A stretch of DNA of 64,000 nt, from NCBI RefSeq assembly GCF_000306115.2, contig NZ_AKWX02000004.1:186001-250000 (forward strand), written 5' to 3'. The position numbers were made by a program, and so were the translations under genes. Under the pieces are notes generated by a model that was not told where the DNA came from, did no database searches, and saw only the letters and a program-made list of their open reading frames with translations. Numbering within the stretch: the first letter of the stretch is position 1; every line of letters starts with the position of its first letter. Positions 1 to 11,628 of the stretch are shown piece by piece. This stretch comes from Leptospira wolffii serovar Khorat str. Khorat-H2. Its GTDB lineage: Bacteria > Spirochaetota > Leptospiria > Leptospirales > Leptospiraceae.

Positions 1-65
1 GTCCGGTCTTTTTACCTTTCTTCAAATTAAAACTACTGTATGTAGGAGGTTTCGTTTCCAGGGAG

Positions 66-365
66 ATGGAATGCGCGAGTTGCGGCAAGACCGTTTCCGA
101 AATGCAAGCCTGTAGCCTTGAGGAGAGTCATTTCGAAATCGTTTGCGGGGATTGCCAAACTCCTCCATCGGACAAACTGGGACTGGTTCGTTTTTTGCAG
201 GATTGTCTGTTGCTGCGTTATAGGGACTTAAAGGAGAAAAAGATTTCCCTTGAACTCCTGAAGGAGGCGGATAGTCTCAGCAACCGGGCCTTAAAGCCAC
301 TACTCGGCAAGCGACTGAAATCGGAAGCCATGCTCTACGAAGCCTTGGGAGACGGCCTTGAATAA
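66..365 (+). CDS. small zinc-ribbon protein, unknown function
   Basis: Unrecognised 99-residue protein. Two CxxC pairs (C3/C6 and C27/C30) sit about 20 residues apart, the spacing of a zinc ribbon, followed by a mainly helical, charged tail from about residue 40. There is no signal peptide or membrane segment, so it is probably cytoplasmic. The ATG has GGGAG directly in front and a stronger AGGAGG about 17 nt upstream, so the exact start is not certain. Its end overlaps the next gene by 8 nt, and the run continues into argS, suggesting co-transcription. Function cannot be named from the sequence. Confidence 0.7.
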   Translation: MECASCGKTVSEMQACSLEESHFEIVCGDCQTPPSDKLGLVRFLQDCLLLRYRDLKEKKISLELLKEADSLSNRALKPLLGKRLKSEAMLYEALGDGLE

Positions 366-615
366 GTTTTTTAAAACCTGCTTTCTACTTTTATATATAG
401 TCGGACTCGTATTCGGTTTGGTCCTGGACCAACGTTGGGGTAAAAAGGATCCGCCGCCCAGGACCGCATTCCGAGAGGATTCCAGATCCTGCCAAACTCT
501 TGAATGTATCCTCAGGGAGAAAAATCTTGTCCTGGGGGCATTGGACAAAAGCTGGAATACGATCCGGGAGAAAAGACTCTTTCCGGATTGGGAAAATCAA
601 TCCTCCCAAAAATAG
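358..615 (+). CDS. single-helix membrane protein, unknown function
   Basis: Unrecognised 85-residue protein starting at TTG within the last codons of the preceding zinc-ribbon gene. Residues about 5-24 form one hydrophobic helix after a short K-containing N terminus, so it is probably anchored in the inner membrane with a soluble tail. The tail has a CxxxxC pair (CQTLEC). It ends 17 nt before the argS ATG. The translational overlap with the upstream gene supports it being real, but there is no recognised domain. Confidence 0.55.
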   Translation: MNKFFKTCFLLLYIVGLVFGLVLDQRWGKKDPPPRTAFREDSRSCQTLECILREKNLVLGALDKSWNTIREKRLFPDWENQSSQK

Positions 616-632
616 GAAACCCGCCGCATAGA

Positions 633-2396
633 ATGAAAGAAACGGATACTCTGAAGCAACTCGTATTGAACGCCTTACAGGAAGGCGTCGCTGAATATTG
701 TAAGAAGGACGCCCCTCACCTGGACCCTAAGGATCTTAGGATACGTATAGAATATTCTAGAGAGGAATCATTCGGAGATTATTCCACATCGTTCGCTTTG
801 GAGAATGCGAAAGCCTTGGGAAAGAAGCCTTTGGACTCCGCTTCGATCTTGGCGGGACATCTGCAATCCAGAACCGATTTATTCGAGAAGGTGGATTTTA
901 CTCCCCCCGGGTTCGTGAATTTTAGAATCTCGCCCGCATTTCTGATTCGTTATTTGGAATCGACTATCCAGAAGGGAGACGCTTTTCCTAAATTGGAGAC
1001 TCCGAAAAAAATCAATTTGGAGTTCGTAAGCGCGAATCCCACCGGTCCACTGAATATAGTCTCCGCGAGAGCGGCGGCTACCGGAGATGCTTTCGCCAAT
1101 CTTCTTAGGGCAGTAGGCAACCAAGTAGATAAGGAATTTTACGTAAACGATTACGGGAACCAGGTCTTTTTGTTGGGCGTTTCCGCCTTGGCGAGAATCC
1201 GGGAAATCCGAGGAGAGTCCGTAAGCTTTCAGGAATCCGAGGACGGAACCCCGATCGAGGATTTACTCGCTCGCAATATCATTCCTTCCGAAGGATACAG
1301 GGGCGAATACCTAAAAGAAATCGCCTCTAGACTATTAGAAAATCCGAATACTAAAGGAGAGATCGAGTCTCTTCTTGCCTCTAAGAATTACTTCGCTCTT
1401 GCTGAAAAATGTTCCCGCTGGGCGGTCGAGTCCAATCTGGCTTGGCAGAGAAAGGATTTGGATCTTTTCGGAGTGGAATACGACCGTTTCTTCTCCGAAA
1501 CTACTCTTCATGATTCTGGCAAAGTCATGGCCGTCCTGGAAGATCTCAAGAAATCGGGAAAAGTTTTCTCCGAAGAGGGCAAGCAGGTTTTTCGTTCCAC
1601 GGATTACGGAGACGATAAGGATAGGGTAGTGGTAAGGGACGACGGACGTCCCACCTATCTACTCGCGGATATTGCGTATCACAACGACAAGATCGCAAGA
1701 GGTTACGACAAGATCATAGATATCTGGGGACCGGATCACCACGGTTATATCGCAAGACTCTCAGGAGCGGTGCAGGCTCTAGGATATCCTAAGGAAAATT
1801 TTCAGGTGGTCATCGCCCAGCAGGTCAATCTTTTGATGGGCGGGCAAAAGATGAAAATGAGTAAGAGAGCCGGAGAGTTCCAAACCATGGAAGATCTTCT
1901 AGGGTATCTGGGAAAACACGCGAGAGACGTAGCACGTTACTTTTTCGTAATGCGTTCCTTGGATTCTCCCCTGGATTTCGATTTGGATCTGGCCAAGGAC
2001 GAGTCGGACAAAAATCCTGTCTTCTATCTGCAATACGCTCACGCGAGAGTGTCTTCCATTTTCCGGGAAGTAGGTTCGGATTCGGACGCTAATGCTTTGG
2101 AAAATCTGGAAATGACCGAAGAAAGAAAGAGACTTCTGTTCTGGGTCTCCCGCTTTTCGGAAGAAGTTTTGGATTCCGCTCTGACTTTGGAGCCGCATAG
2201 AATCACGAATTATCTGCAAAATTTGGCTCGCGCATTCACCCAATTTTATATCGCTAAGAACAATCGACTGAAGGAAGCGGACGAACAAACGAAACTGGGA
2301 CTCGCTAGAATTTGTAAATCCGCTCAAATCGTTTTGGCACTGGGACTAGGACTCCTAGGGGTTTCCGCTCCGGAAAGATTGGAGAAAGAAGCTTGA
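633..2396 (+). CDS. argS: arginyl-tRNA synthetase
   Basis: Class I ArgRS, 587 residues, which charges tRNA-Arg. An ArgRS N-terminal (Add-1) domain comes first, then the catalytic core with SANPTGPL at about 133-140, the KMSKR loop at 408-412 and a helical anticodon-binding domain from about 460. The frame is open further upstream, but the ATG at 633 begins the conserved sequence and avoids overlap with the preceding gene. The oddity is that the residues after NPTGPL read NIVS (141-144) where ArgRS usually has HVGH or HIGH; I checked this codon by codon. The rest of the fold is intact, so I expect an active, divergent ArgRS. The stop overlaps the TTG start of cinA by 4 nt. Confidence 0.95.
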   Translation: MKETDTLKQLVLNALQEGVAEYCKKDAPHLDPKDLRIRIEYSREESFGDYSTSFALENAKALGKKPLDSASILAGHLQSRTDLFEKVDFTPPGFVNFRISPAFLIRYLESTIQKGDAFPKLETPKKINLEFVSANPTGPLNIVSARAAATGDAFANLLRAVGNQVDKEFYVNDYGNQVFLLGVSALARIREIRGESVSFQESEDGTPIEDLLARNIIPSEGYRGEYLKEIASRLLENPNTKGEIESLLASKNYFALAEKCSRWAVESNLAWQRKDLDLFGVEYDRFFSETTLHDSGKVMAVLEDLKKSGKVFSEEGKQVFRSTDYGDDKDRVVVRDDGRPTYLLADIAYHNDKIARGYDKIIDIWGPDHHGYIARLSGAVQALGYPKENFQVVIAQQVNLLMGGQKMKMSKRAGEFQTMEDLLGYLGKHARDVARYFFVMRSLDSPLDFDLDLAKDESDKNPVFYLQYAHARVSSIFREVGSDSDANALENLEMTEERKRLLFWVSRFSEEVLDSALTLEPHRITNYLQNLARAFTQFYIAKNNRLKEADEQTKLGLARICKSAQIVLALGLGLLGVSAPERLEKEA

Positions 2397-3646
2397 ATCG
2401 ACCCAGGGTCATCATCGTTTCCACCGGATCGGAACTGACTGCGGGTAGAAGTCAGGATACGAACGCGTCTTGGATATCCAATGAATTATTCGGAATCGGT
2501 TACTCCGTGGAAAAATTCGTAGTATTACCCGACGATCCGATTTTGATTCGGAAGGAATTACAATCTTTTGCGGAAAGTGGCAGCCAGGAAGAACCGGTCC
2601 TCATCGTAATGACCGGAGGCCTCGGACCCACGGAAGACGATTACACGCTGGAGGTCGTATGCGAATTGACCTCTTCGGTTCCGATTCGAAATGAGAAGGC
2701 TTTCGATCGACTGCAAGCGCTGTATCGTTTGAGAGGAAAGGGATTCGAAGAAGCGTTAACCACGGCACTCCGACAAGTTTCCATCCCTTCCAAATCCACC
2801 GTCTTACACAATAGCGTAGGAATCGCCCCCGGATTCTGGTCGGAATTGAAACCGTGGGTGTTTCTAGCCTGTATGCCGGGTGTGCCTAAAGAAATGACCG
2901 CTATGTTCCGGGAGGAGCTCATTCCTCTGGTGCAAAAGCATTTTAATTCCCAGGAATTGTATTCGGATTTCGTTTTCATTTGGGGAATGAGCGAATCCCT
3001 TTTCCAACAGGAATTCATCGAACTACTTCCTCATTTTAAGGAAGGAAGAGCTGTATGGGGAGTCGCCGCTAAGCGAGGTTTTATCCGCGTAACCTACCAA
3101 TCCCAGGACAAATCCGTCGTATCCGAACTCATTCGTCTTACTTTGGAAAAATATTCCGGGCTCTGCACGGGAGATTTATTCGAAGAGCTGCCGAAACTTC
3201 TTTTGGAAAGAAAACTGACTTTAGGTACTGCGGAGAGTTGTACCGGCGGACTCGTCGCGAAACTAGTCACCGACAGAGCCGGTTCCTCCGAATACTTCTT
3301 AGGGTCGGTGGTTTCCTACGCAAATTCGGTTAAGGCCGAGATATTAGGAGTGAGCTCCGAAAATTTGGAAAAATACGGAGCGGTGAGCGAACCTGTGGCT
3401 AGAGAAATGGCGGACGGGGCGGCAGAGATTTTGGGAACCGATCTCTCCATTAGCATCACGGGTATTGCGGGACCCGGCGGAGGGACTCCCGGTAAAAAGG
3501 TCGGGACCGTATTCATAGGAACTCATATTAAGGGAAAGGAAACTGAAGTAAAGGAGCTTTATCTTCCTTTTCAAAGGGAACTTTTTCGGGACGTCGTATC
3601 GGCCACTTCGCTATATATACTCTATAATCGCTTAAGGAAATCATAA
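2393..3646 (+). CDS. cinA: CinA family protein (NMN deamidase-related)
   Basis: 417 residues with the two-domain CinA layout. An N-terminal MoCF/molybdopterin-binding-like domain (about 1-170) has STGSEL near the start and [11 protein letters not shown] around residue 76. A C-terminal CinA/PncC domain has AESCTGG near residue 280, a YANSVK segment and [18 protein letters not shown]. The family hydrolyses nicotinamide mononucleotide in pyridine-nucleotide salvage, and the N-terminal domain of full-length forms has ADP-ribose pyrophosphatase activity in some species. The TTG start forms a TTGA overlap with the argS stop, and the end overlaps the next ATG by 1 nt, so translation is probably coupled. 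Confidence 0.9.
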   Translation: MNRPRVIIVSTGSELTAGRSQDTNASWISNELFGIGYSVEKFVVLPDDPILIRKELQSFAESGSQEEPVLIVMTGGLGPTEDDYTLEVVCELTSSVPIRNEKAFDRLQALYRLRGKGFEEALTTALRQVSIPSKSTVLHNSVGIAPGFWSELKPWVFLACMPGVPKEMTAMFREELIPLVQKHFNSQELYSDFVFIWGMSESLFQQEFIELLPHFKEGRAVWGVAAKRGFIRVTYQSQDKSVVSELIRLTLEKYSGLCTGDLFEELPKLLLERKLTLGTAESCTGGLVAKLVTDRAGSSEYFLGSVVSYANSVKAEILGVSSENLEKYGAVSEPVAREMADGAAEILGTDLSISITGIAGPGGGTPGKKVGTVFIGTHIKGKETEVKELYLPFQRELFRDVVSATSLYILYNRLRKS

Positions 3647-4728
3647 TGTTATTTAGGATCCTAGGATTGAGCGTAATCTTCTTTCTTGCTTTTTTTTATT
3701 TTATAGGCAATCCCTACGATTCCGCCAGAGGAATCCAGAAAACCTGGTCCTGGAGTAAGGAAGCTAGGTTGGGAAATTTTCCCGATCCACGCTCCGATTT
3801 CGATCCGGAAAAAGTGTTGAACGGATACAAGACGGGCGCCGCTTATGTGAGAATTCCCGGCGGGGAATCCGTTGCGATAGACGATCTTTCTCGAATCGAA
3901 TATCCTCTCAGCTCTAAAGGCTATCTATCTTACAATAAGATCGGAAATTCCGTAGAATTCTTCTCCGAATCGGGAGAGCTACTTTGGACCAAAGAGTATA
4001 AGAGTTATCCGAAAGTGCATCCGGACGGAAGTCTCATCCTATTCTTATCCGGAGACAATAACCAGGTCCTAGTTTCGGATATCAACGGTAATCCTCTCGG
4101 GGCCAAGAAATTGGACGGAAGGTTTCTGACGGATTTAGGATTCGCCTCCAAGAATCTTTCCCAAGGAGAAACCGCGGTATTATTCTCAGGAGGAGAATTA
4201 TTCGTATTGAACGGGAAAGGCGATCTTCTTTTTCAAAATAGAATGGGAGAGAAAGAGCCCGTATTCTCCAAGAGCCTGGCGGTGTCGGTTGACGGAAGTA
4301 AGATTGCGGTGCATTTCTTGAGAGGAAATCGGGATTTCATTCGCGTATACGATCAGGACGGCACGGAATCGGAGGAATGGAACTTAGGAAGGGTTCTCCC
4401 TCATAAACTTTACTTGGCGGTATCTTCCGAAGGTTCGGTTCTAGCGGGTTTTCACGATTCTTTGGTTCTCTACTCCAAGAAAGGCAAGGTACTTTTCGAG
4501 AAGAAGAGGGCCAAGATCGGGCCGGTATACCAAACGGTCTTTCATGCTGGAACTTGGTTTGCCGGAGAGGCCGATGGAAATCTTTATTTTCTGGGAGAAG
4601 ACGGCAACGTACTGCGAGAAGAAAAAATCAAGGCTGCGGACAGACCCTATCGCTTCTTTTCCTCCGGTAGAATGGGGGAGGCGTTCTTGGAAGGCGGTAA
4701 AGAGATCGTATTGTATCGGGATCTATAA
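3646..4728 (+). CDS. membrane-anchored beta-propeller protein
   Basis: 360 residues. An N-terminal hydrophobic segment (about 3-22) acts as signal or anchor, and the rest is likely extracytoplasmic. The body consists of repeated four-strand-like units with recurring patterns such as VEFFSESGELLW, VLVSDINGNPLG, LFVLNGKGDLLF, LVLYSKKGKVLF and LYFLGEDGNVL, spaced about 40-45 residues apart, as in PQQ/WD-type beta-propellers. No catalytic residues are evident; a protein-binding or structural role is inferred. It overlaps the cinA stop by 1 nt and is in the same operon. Confidence 0.75.
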   Translation: MLFRILGLSVIFFLAFFYFIGNPYDSARGIQKTWSWSKEARLGNFPDPRSDFDPEKVLNGYKTGAAYVRIPGGESVAIDDLSRIEYPLSSKGYLSYNKIGNSVEFFSESGELLWTKEYKSYPKVHPDGSLILFLSGDNNQVLVSDINGNPLGAKKLDGRFLTDLGFASKNLSQGETAVLFSGGELFVLNGKGDLLFQNRMGEKEPVFSKSLAVSVDGSKIAVHFLRGNRDFIRVYDQDGTESEEWNLGRVLPHKLYLAVSSEGSVLAGFHDSLVLYSKKGKVLFEKKRAKIGPVYQTVFHAGTWFAGEADGNLYFLGEDGNVLREEKIKAADRPYRFFSSGRMGEAFLEGGKEIVLYRDL

Positions 4729-4816
4729 GGAAGTTTAAGCTTGAGAATCTCTTCCGATTTTTCGGAAAATATGTATTCCAAATTGAGTCGAGATATCGCA
4801 TTCGGAGTTGCCTGCC

Positions 4817-5149
4817 GTGATTAATAGATTTTTGCTCAGAACTATTTTAGTCTTAAGCTTTTGTATTTCCTATTCCTGCATCTCTATGATCGGAGAGAGA
4901 ACGGGGCAGGTTTTGGAAGCCGGATACTCCGGAACTCGAAAGATGCTTCAAGGAGATTCCTATACCGCGAGAAGTAAATGCCCTTGGACTAAGACCGGAA
5001 TGTACATTGGATTCGGCGGGGATATTGGGCTTAGCGCTTATATTCTTTCATTCCAGTTCGCTTCGGCTCCGCATATTATCGGAGGCCTATTCTATCTTAT
5101 AGGATCTATTGTAAAGACCCAGTATCCTGAAATCAAAGAATGCGGCTGA
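4817..5149 (+). CDS. YceK/YidQ-like lipoprotein
   Basis: 110 residues from the GTG at 4817, chosen because GGAG lies 9 nt upstream; a TTG 9 nt earlier is also in frame. Residues 5-20 are a hydrophobic signal ending in ISYS-C21, a spirochaete-type lipobox. The mature part begins with GERTGQV and GYSGTR, typical of the YceK/YidQ (DUF1375) lipoproteins, whose role is unknown, and it ends with a hydrophobic stretch around residues 75-100. It converges on the response regulator gene with a single base between the stop codons. Confidence 0.7.
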   Translation: MINRFLLRTILVLSFCISYSCISMIGERTGQVLEAGYSGTRKMLQGDSYTARSKCPWTKTGMYIGFGGDIGLSAYILSFQFASAPHIIGGLFYLIGSIVKTQYPEIKECG

Positions 5150-5150
5150 A

Positions 5151-6143
5151 TTAGACCTCGTAAATGGATAGGGATTTATAACCCTTATTGGTCTGTTTGT
5201 CCATGAGGGCGATGATCTCCGTTCTTCTTTCTTTTTCTATATTGAAAATCAACTGATCCGAAATTTCCCTACAGATATATAAGCCTCTTCCGTGGGAATC
5301 TGCGAGCCCTGCGGGAAGTCCCGTTGGACCGTCTACGGTGATATGCCGATCTAATCTTTTTAGGATTTCCTTCTTATTTAGGGAGCCGAAATGATCCCTA
5401 ACGATGATGATATAGGAATTGTCGGCGATACCGTACCCTAATTCGAAATAATCCGTTTCGGCCAGTTGTATATGTTCCAAAGGAACCAGAAGGTCCCGAG
5501 AGGGAAGTTCGTATTGGTATTTGGAATTTCCTTTGGAATCTCTTGGGGCACGTATCATCGCGTTGGAGGTGAGTTCCTCCAAAATCTGATGAACCGCATT
5601 CGGAGCCCCTTTTTCGATGAGGAAGGAACCTACGCGGTTGCAAATATGATTCCTTTCCTGGTCGGAACGGATCTTGCGGAATACTACTCCGTTCTCGGGA
5701 GGAACGGAAAAGCCTTCTCCTTCTTCTTCCAACATTCTGAAATCGGCGCCGAAATATTTCTCCACACCGAATATATCCTTAAAGAGCAATTTCTTAACCA
5801 TTACGGTTATGAGATTGATGTCCAAAAAAGAATACTTAGGGATGATATTCCAGATATCGTGTTCGTAAGCGAAATTGATATAGTCGTTGATATTATAGGC
5901 AGTCATCAGGGAATACTGGACTCCAGGATGATCCTTCTGTATGGTTTTTATCAGATCCAAACCGGATTTCCCAGGCATACGTATGTCCGTAATGACCAGA
6001 TCCACCGGCTCGGAGGCCAGGATCTCTACCGCTTGATCGTAATTTTCCGCGTCGAAGACCTCATAGTCTCTGACTAGAATGTCCTTCACGGCTTCGCGTA
6101 TGGAATGAATGTCTTCAACTACGAGTATTCTACGTTTGGACAA
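5151..6143 (-). CDS. response regulator with HATPase output domain
   Basis: 330 residues. The N-terminal receiver domain has E10-D11, phospho-acceptor D53 (ITDIRMPG), T81 and a lysine near 103. The C-terminal part has an ATPase N-box (EELTSNAM, around residue 190) and a G-box ([15 protein letters not shown]), resembling RsbW/SpoIIAB-type or histidine-kinase ATPase domains, but no phosphotransfer histidine. So it is a phosphorylation-controlled protein whose output is probably ATP-dependent binding or kinase activity, not DNA binding. It follows a PAS histidine kinase by 1 nt, which is probably its partner. Confidence 0.85.
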   Translation of the reverse strand: MSKRRILVVEDIHSIREAVKDILVRDYEVFDAENYDQAVEILASEPVDLVITDIRMPGKSGLDLIKTIQKDHPGVQYSLMTAYNINDYINFAYEHDIWNIIPKYSFLDINLITVMVKKLLFKDIFGVEKYFGADFRMLEEEGEGFSVPPENGVVFRKIRSDQERNHICNRVGSFLIEKGAPNAVHQILEELTSNAMIRAPRDSKGNSKYQYELPSRDLLVPLEHIQLAETDYFELGYGIADNSYIIIVRDHFGSLNKKEILKRLDRHITVDGPTGLPAGLADSHGRGLYICREISDQLIFNIEKERRTEIIALMDKQTNKGYKSLSIYEV

Positions 6144-6144
6144 A

Positions 6145-7278
6145 TTAAGCCCCTTTAGGTTGTTCCAAAGGCAGGGAGATCTTGAATCTGGTCTTGCGAT
6201 CGTAGGAACGAACCGTTAGCTCTCCGCTATGCTCTCTTACGATGGAATGGCAGATGGAGAGTCCTAGCCCCGTGCCGATTCCGGATTTGTTTTTGGTAAA
6301 GAATGGGGAGAAAATCTTATCCAGCATATCTTCCGGAATTCCACCGGCAGTATCTTCGACGAATATGTGCATCATATTTCGAGTCCTACGTACTTCTACT
6401 CTGATTTTTCCTTCTCCATAGTCGTAGGCTTGGAGTGAATTCTTGAAAAGATTGATAAAGAGTCGTTCGATTTTTACAGGATTGAATTGGAAAACCATAC
6501 CCGGTTCGCTTAGGATTTCCCATTCCACATTTTTGGAAAGAACCGGATAGACCCAGGTGACGGAATCTTTGGCTTTCATCACAGTTTCATGGATATCGGC
6601 GCCGGTGGTGACTAATTTATCCGGCTTTGCGAAACTGATTACGTCTAAGACGATCATTGCGGCGCGAGTAAGATCCTCTTTGATCATCTCCAGCCGTTTT
6701 CTAAAGAACGCCGGATCCATGCTAGAGAGATTATTCATTAGGTTTTGCAATGTTAGACTCATTCCGGTGAGGGGATTATTTAACTCGTGAGCCACCCCGG
6801 AGATGAAAATACCAAGAGAGGCAAGGTTGCGTATCCGTAGATTTTCCTCTTCCTTCTCTTTGATTCGTGTGATATTGCTGATCTTTTCCACGATGGCTAC
6901 GATATTGCCGTCCTTGCGGATAGGAAAGAAATCCAGGTAAAGAGTCTCCTTTTGGTCGTTGGCTACATGGAAGATTTCGCGACCGATCTCTCCTCTTCCT
7001 TCGAATTGTTTATCGAAGAAGGGCTCGTCTTCGTGGTGATCTCGCATCGGACAGTAAGGGCAGACCCCGGTGCGATTGTATAAGATTTCGTAACATTTCC
7101 GTCCAAGCACGGTCGGAAAATCGGGCTCGTTGGAGAATTCCAAAGTTGCTCGATTTACACGACGAACCCGGAAACCCGGATCGATTAAAACCAAGGGTTC
7201 CGTAATTCCGTCGAGAATGGCTTGGAGTTCCTCCGCTCTCTCGTGGAGGTTTTCCATTAGGGATGACATCCGGATCAA
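6145..7278 (-). CDS. PAS-domain sensor histidine kinase
   Basis: 377 residues with no membrane segment, hence probably cytoplasmic. A PAS domain (about 14-140) carries a cysteine group, C62 plus C73/C76 in GVCPYCPM, suggesting redox or metal sensing. The HisKA motif [10 protein letters not shown] has H164, and the HATPase has an N-box ([10 protein letters not shown]) and G-boxes ([18 protein letters not shown]). The TTG start overlaps the upstream stop as TTGA; an ATG three codons in is an alternative. It sits between an exported protein and a REC-HATPase protein, its likely phosphorylation target. Confidence 0.9.
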   Translation of the reverse strand: MIRMSSLMENLHERAEELQAILDGITEPLVLIDPGFRVRRVNRATLEFSNEPDFPTVLGRKCYEILYNRTGVCPYCPMRDHHEDEPFFDKQFEGRGEIGREIFHVANDQKETLYLDFFPIRKDGNIVAIVEKISNITRIKEKEEENLRIRNLASLGIFISGVAHELNNPLTGMSLTLQNLMNNLSSMDPAFFRKRLEMIKEDLTRAAMIVLDVISFAKPDKLVTTGADIHETVMKAKDSVTWVYPVLSKNVEWEILSEPGMVFQFNPVKIERLFINLFKNSLQAYDYGEGKIRVEVRRTRNMMHIFVEDTAGGIPEDMLDKIFSPFFTKNKSGIGTGLGLSICHSIVREHSGELTVRSYDRKTRFKISLPLEQPKGA

Positions 7279-8042
7279 TATTCTAGTGATTCTTTATAAC
7301 TTTGCAGTAATTTTTTTTGGTTTTTGGAAGAATGTTGGCTCTGCATTTCCTGGAGACGTAACACATGGATAAAGAAATCCTCAATTAATTTCAGATAAAA
7401 TTCCTTTTTGAATTCCGACCGATCCCGGTTCACTCCTTCGTCGGGCAGATAGTTTAGGGGATATTCCGCCTCCCTTCCGTTTCGATCCGCATATATGAGA
7501 AGATCGTCCACGTTATTGTCCAAGGGGGTATTGTCGGTCATTCTGACGAGCACAGTATCTTCCGTGGTATAATTCGCCGTTTTGATTTCCGAAACCACTT
7601 TGGATAAGGTAGACCCGTTGAATTCCAGTAGAATGGATTTCTCTTCGGCTCTTTCCACTCCTCCCGGGGAGGAAGAAGGTACTACGCTGAATTTAGTGAT
7701 TTTCACTCCCTTGCGGTTCGGATAGGTTCCGACCCAGGTGACCAGGGTCCCGATAGGGAGGGCCTCCATTCTCTCGAATTTCAAGAGCTCTCTCGCAACA
7801 CCCAGGCTTTCGTACGCCTTCAGGATACGTTGATTCAAGATTTGCGTAGAAGTGGCTACAGCGGCCTTTGTGCTATCTTGGTTTTGGGAAAAAACGGGAG
7901 AAGAAGAATGGATCCAGGAGATCAGCAGAAGGAACAAGGCGGAACGAGCCGCCTTTACAGTTGGAGAGAGTCGAAAATTACGGTTTAGGTTGTCCTTCCG
8001 GAGCGGGAGCGTTGGTAGGAGCTGCTGGGGCCGAATTGGCAT
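7275..8042 (-). CDS. exported protein, unknown function
   Basis: Unrecognised protein of about 255 residues. The ATG at 8042 is chosen because AAGGAGG stands about 5 nt upstream, although this places the first 65 nt inside the end of secG. A TTG at 7937 and an ATG at 8141 are alternatives. A hydrophobic segment ([11 protein letters not shown]) preceded by K/R and followed by SSPVFSQ looks like a signal peptide, so the mature protein is periplasmic or outer-membrane associated. The mature part is charged, with no domain I can name. It is translationally linked to the downstream kinase by a 4-nt overlap. Confidence 0.65.
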   Translation of the reverse strand: MPIRPQQLLPTLPLRKDNLNRNFRLSPTVKAARSALFLLLISWIHSSSPVFSQNQDSTKAAVATSTQILNQRILKAYESLGVARELLKFERMEALPIGTLVTWVGTYPNRKGVKITKFSVVPSSSPGGVERAEEKSILLEFNGSTLSKVVSEIKTANYTTEDTVLVRMTDNTPLDNNVDDLLIYADRNGREAEYPLNYLPDEGVNRDRSEFKKEFYLKLIEDFFIHVLRLQEMQSQHSSKNQKKLLQSYKESLEY

Positions 8043-8364
8043 CTGTTCCTCCTTGGTTTTCCGGAGCTCCTTCAATGGTCGCAGCCGGAGGAGGCGCGAT
8101 ATCGGAGACCGGGGTGGTATTGTATCCGCTAGTCTTCGCAAAAAGGAAAGAAAGAATCAAAGAAAGTGCTAAAAAAAGAAGGCCTGCAACTCGAGTCGCT
8201 TTTGTCAAAACATCCGCCGTCGACGATCCGAATACGGATTGGCTGGCTCCACCGCCCAGGACTCCTCCCATTCCGCCTTTACCGGTCTGGATCATAACGA
8301 GAAGAATTAAGAAAAGGCTAACGAAAACGAAAAGAACTAGAATGGTTCCTGTGATAAATCCCAT
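7978..8364 (-). CDS. secG: preprotein translocase subunit SecG
   Basis: 128 residues from the ATG at 8364; the frame stays open upstream, but conservation begins here with MGFITG. SecG is the small SecYEG subunit that aids the SecA-driven translocation cycle. Two membrane helices are visible (about 3-25 and 58-76), separated by the family loop [19 protein letters not shown]. The C-terminal tail (from about 85) is a low-complexity P/A/N-rich stretch. It lies downstream of tpiA in the gap-pgk-tpiA run; secG next to tpiA is a common bacterial arrangement. Confidence 0.95.
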   Translation of the reverse strand: MGFITGTILVLFVFVSLFLILLVMIQTGKGGMGGVLGGGASQSVFGSSTADVLTKATRVAGLLFLALSLILSFLFAKTSGYNTTPVSDIAPPPAATIEGAPENQGGTDANSAPAAPTNAPAPEGQPKP

Positions 8365-8507
8365 GGGGTCGATTCCTGGTAAGAAAAAGGTTTGTTTCAG
8401 ACGAAAAATCGCCTGCAAAGCCAAATTACCGTTCGGCTCTGCACTGACAAGTCGTTTCGAAAACCTCAAAACGGGGGTTTAGAGAGTCGGATCCGGATAT
8501 GTAAGAA

Positions 8508-9260
8508 TTAGAAAAGTGCCAGGAAGCTATCCAACTTTTGACTAGCTCCGCCTACGAGCCCTCCGTCGATATCCGCTTGGGATAGGAGTTCCTTCACATT
8601 ATCCGCCTTTACCGATCCTCCGTAAAGAATAGGTAGAACGTCTGCGACTGCCTTTCCTCCTTGGAAAAGTCCCGCGATTTCCTTACGGATGAACGCGTGG
8701 GCTTCCTGGGCCTGGGTGGGAGTAGCGACTTTTCCGGTTCCTATAGCCCAAACCGGTTCATAGGCTACCCAGATTCTAGGAAATTGGTCGCTAGAGATGG
8801 ACGCTAGTCCGTCGCGGATTTGTCTTCCTAAAACTTCGAAAGTTTTTCCGGACTCTCTTTCTTCCAGAGTTTCTCCCACGCAGTACACCGCCGTGAAATT
8901 TCTCTGAACTAGATAGGTGATCTTACGATTGCAGAATTCGTTCGTTTCTCCCAGAAATTGTCTTCTTTCCGAGTGACCGACGAGAGCGAATCCGAGGCCC
9001 AATTCTGCGAGTTGGTCCGGGCCATTCTCTCCGGTCATGGCGGTCAGAGGGGCCGGATATACGTTCTGAGCCCCTACTTGGACGCCGGAACCCTCTAAGA
9101 TCCTCGCTACGGAAGCCAAATGGATCGCTGAAGGAAAAACCACCGCTTTCTTGCTGCCTAGTTTAGAAGGAAGTTTTTCCTTCAGGCCTTGGGCGAGTTG
9201 CAATGCCTCCTTTTCGGAGAGATTCATTTTCCAGTTTCCTGCGATGATTTTAGGGCGCAT
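8508..9260 (-). CDS. tpiA: triosephosphate isomerase
   Basis: 250 residues, the normal length for the TIM barrel that interconverts dihydroxyacetone phosphate and glyceraldehyde 3-phosphate. Visible are GNWKMN with the catalytic lysine near residue 11, VGHSERR with the catalytic histidine, [11 protein letters not shown] with the catalytic glutamate and loop 6, and the phosphate-binding YGGSVK. It follows pgk by about 45 nt on the same strand, and the secG ATG lies 143 nt downstream. Confidence 0.98.
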   Translation of the reverse strand: MRPKIIAGNWKMNLSEKEALQLAQGLKEKLPSKLGSKKAVVFPSAIHLASVARILEGSGVQVGAQNVYPAPLTAMTGENGPDQLAELGLGFALVGHSERRQFLGETNEFCNRKITYLVQRNFTAVYCVGETLEERESGKTFEVLGRQIRDGLASISSDQFPRIWVAYEPVWAIGTGKVATPTQAQEAHAFIRKEIAGLFQGGKAVADVLPILYGGSVKADNVKELLSQADIDGGLVGGASQKLDSFLALF

Positions 9261-9305
9261 ATCCAGTCCTTTCTACTTTCGGAATATTCAAATTCTCTGT
9301 TTCGT

Positions 9306-10484
9306 TTACTTCAGGAGTGCCACGACTCCGGGGAGTTTCTTTCCTTCCAAAAATTCTAAGGAAGCCCCTCCTCCGGTGGAAACGTGGGTGATCTTATCTT
9401 CCACCTTGGCCTTATTGATCGCGGCGATGGAGTCTCCTCCACCCACTACGGTCTTGGCCTTGGATTTGGCTACGGCCTTAGCGATTGCCATGGTCCCGGA
9501 AGCGAATTTATCGAATTCGAAGACTCCCATGGGTCCGTTCCAAACGATTGTCGCTGCATTCTTGATAATCTTTTCATAGTTTGAGACGGTTTTGGGTCCG
9601 ATATCCATCCCCATCCATCCGTCTATGATTCCCATTTTGTCCACAACCTTGGTCTTGGCGTTCGGATCGAATTTATCTCCGATCACATGGTCCACTGGGA
9701 GTTGGAAATCCACTCCGGCGACTCCTGCCTTTTCGATCAGTTGGAACGCTTCCACTTCGAAATCTTTTTCTACTAAAGAATTTCCTACCGGGATGGCTCT
9801 GGACTTTAGGAAAGTGTAGGCCATACCTCCCCCGATCAGGATATGATCCACTTTATCTATAAGATTTTTGATCACGCTGATTTTGGAGGAAACCTTGGAT
9901 CCGCCTATGATAGCCACGAACGGTTTGGCGGGACGGGAAAGAAGGCTAGAGAGTTCGGTGATCTCCTTGTACATCAAGAGGCCCGCAAAAGAGGGGAGAA
10001 GATGGGCGATCCCTTCCGTGGAAGCATGGGCCCTATGAGCGGCTCCGAACGCGTCGTTCACATAAACGTCTGCGAGAGCCGCGAGCTTTTTACAGAAGCC
10101 CGCCTCATTCTCTTCTTCTTCCTTATGGAAGCGGAGATTTTCCAGAACTAGAATTTCACCGTCTTTCAATCCGTTGGAGAGTTTGGTGACGCTGTCTCCT
10201 ACGACTTCTTTAGAGAAAGAAACCGGAGCCTTTACCATTCCCCTGAATACCTCGTAGACGGGTTCCATGGAATACTGAGGATCCGGTTTGCCTTTAGGAC
10301 GCCCCAAATGGCTCGCGATCACGAGCCTCGCACCCTTCTTCACGAGCAATTCGATCGTAGGAAGGGTTTTTTCGATTCTGGTCTTATCCGTTACTTTACC
10401 GTTCTCTAATGGAACGTTAAAATCGACCCGGAGAAAGACCCGCTTTCCTTGGAGGTTCTCGTTTTCGAGTCTGGGTAATTGCAT
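9306..10484 (-). CDS. pgk: phosphoglycerate kinase
   Basis: 392 residues, full length. It transfers phosphate from 1,3-bisphosphoglycerate to ADP in glycolysis. The family signature [10 protein letters not shown] is near residue 17, with SHLGRPKG around 60, the nucleotide-binding NGPMGVFE around 315 and GGGDSIAAI around 350. Its ATG lies 3 nt after the gap stop, so gap and pgk are almost certainly co-translated from one message. Confidence 0.98.
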   Translation of the reverse strand: MQLPRLENENLQGKRVFLRVDFNVPLENGKVTDKTRIEKTLPTIELLVKKGARLVIASHLGRPKGKPDPQYSMEPVYEVFRGMVKAPVSFSKEVVGDSVTKLSNGLKDGEILVLENLRFHKEEEENEAGFCKKLAALADVYVNDAFGAAHRAHASTEGIAHLLPSFAGLLMYKEITELSSLLSRPAKPFVAIIGGSKVSSKISVIKNLIDKVDHILIGGGMAYTFLKSRAIPVGNSLVEKDFEVEAFQLIEKAGVAGVDFQLPVDHVIGDKFDPNAKTKVVDKMGIIDGWMGMDIGPKTVSNYEKIIKNAATIVWNGPMGVFEFDKFASGTMAIAKAVAKSKAKTVVGGGDSIAAINKAKVEDKITHVSTGGGASLEFLEGKKLPGVVALLK

Positions 10485-10487
10485 CGA

Positions 10488-11504
<1,017 letters not shown>

Positions 11505-11628
11505 TTATTTTCCTTTGCTTGTTTCTGGAGAGGTTTGAGCGAAAAGCTCGTCCAAATACATGTTTTTATAGTAAAACCATCCTGAAAATCCGTTTTTTGC
11601 CGGTTCGCAGACGAGAAAAATGGGGGTT

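Noticed and set aside
504..632. Upstream extension of argS to the earlier ATG at 504
   Set aside because: It overlaps the preceding small gene and lacks similarity to ArgRS; the start at 633 begins the conserved sequence.
5466..6077. 203-codon open frame on the plus strand across the response regulator gene
   Set aside because: It is antisense to a well-supported REC-HATPase gene and shows no domain or ribosome site of its own.
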